From positions 1-6,091 of the forward strand of contig JAOUQA010000137.1 in the NCBI GenBank assembly GCA_029879605.1: a stretch of DNA of 6,091 nt, given 5' to 3'. The notes beneath the pieces were generated by a model. The model made no database searches. It worked only from the letters and a program-made list of their open reading frames with translations, and was not told where the DNA came from. Shown one piece after another: positions 5,881-6,091 of the stretch. This DNA comes from Gammaproteobacteria bacterium. Lineage in GTDB: Bacteria > Pseudomonadota > Gammaproteobacteria > SZUA-229. Made by a program: the position numbers and the translations under genes. Position 1 is the first letter of the stretch. Every line of letters begins with the position of its first letter.

Positions 5881-5887
5881 CGTTTTT

Positions 5888-5892
5888 TCCTC
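5888..5892 (-). promoter_or_regulatory. Ribosome binding site of the ExbB-type gene
   Basis: GAGGA lies seven bases upstream of ATG 5880 on the minus strand. It is the clearest ribosome binding site among the four motor genes, as expected for the first gene of a coupled operon. Confidence 0.75.
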
Positions 5893-5910
5893 ACGATATG
5901 TCTAATATTT

Positions 5911-5932
5911 ACCCACAATCATTAATTGGGGT
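5911..5932 (-). promoter_or_regulatory. Possible hairpin in the operon leader
   Basis: On the minus strand, ACCCCAAT and ATTGTGGGT pair over eight base pairs with one bulged T and the loop TAATG, ending about 30 bases before the start codon. It could affect mRNA stability or translation. There is no further support. Confidence 0.25.
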
Positions 5933-6091
5933 GGTTCGCCTGCTTCTCTTCGAGAAGTATTTAAGTTAATTAATCCCAGCAAAAAACATTATTTCAATCA
6001 ATACTATCTTTTTAGTACGATTATTTATATTTGTCTCTGATTATCGATAAATTTGTTATCAGGACTATTTTTCAAAGCCAGCAAAAATTAG

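Larger units (their letters stand above)
5881..6091 (-). other. Leader and upstream region of the motor operon
   Basis: No gene is visible on either strand. For the minus strand, TTGAAA (5992-5997) followed after 17 bases by ATTAAT (5969-5974) is a weak candidate promoter. A TATAAA at 6024-6029 lacks a good -35 partner. Two small hairpins lie in the possible 5' leader: CTTCTC/GAGAAG with a 3-base loop (5943-5957), and ACCCCAAT/ATTGTGGGT with a 5-base loop and one bulge (5911-5932). A 10-base direct repeat, CCAGCAAAAA, occurs at 5976-5985 and 6078-6087. None of these can be assigned a function. Confidence 0.5.

Noticed and set aside
5976..6087. CRISPR or transposon-end interpretation of the CCAGCAAAAA direct repeat
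   Set aside because: Only two 10-base copies 102 bases apart, with no further copies, inverted ends or transposase.

Overview
The window looks like a moderately AT-rich gammaproteobacterial chromosome segment. That placement rests on family resemblance of the proteins, not on a marker gene. All convincing genes lie on the minus strand, so transcription runs from high to low coordinates.

Positions 5881-6091 are non-coding leader. Positions 2860-5880 hold a tight four-gene cluster: one MotA/TolQ/ExbB proton-channel subunit, two consecutive ExbD/TolR-type stators, and a TonB-like inner-membrane protein with an AgmX/PglI C-terminal domain. The cluster should form a proton-motive-force transducer that pushes or pulls on a periplasmic partner. 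One ExbB plus two ExbDs plus an AgmX-type protein matches the parts list of the Myxococcus AglRQS/Glt motor, although this layout also occurs in non-gliding bacteria. The first ExbD has Asn where the protonatable membrane Asp should be; the second keeps the Asp. The AgmX-type gene is broken by an apparent one-base deletion near 3110. The rest of its conserved domain continues intact in another frame.

Positions 2344-2859 form a long gap. It has an AT-rich core (about 22% G+C over 2641-2820), several small inverted repeats, a possible promoter, a strong Shine-Dalgarno sequence with no gene behind it, and a doubtful 75-codon ORF with a good ribosome binding site.

Positions 1-2343 are one uninterrupted minus-strand reading frame of 781 codons that runs off the left edge. 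It encodes the N-terminal part of a very large secreted surface protein built from DUF11 / isopeptide-forming D2-type immunoglobulin-like modules. It has an unusually long segment before the signal peptide, cysteine pairs, and a textbook EF-hand calcium loop between the first two modules. Nothing in the sequence shows that the motor and the adhesin work together; their adjacency is only suggestive.
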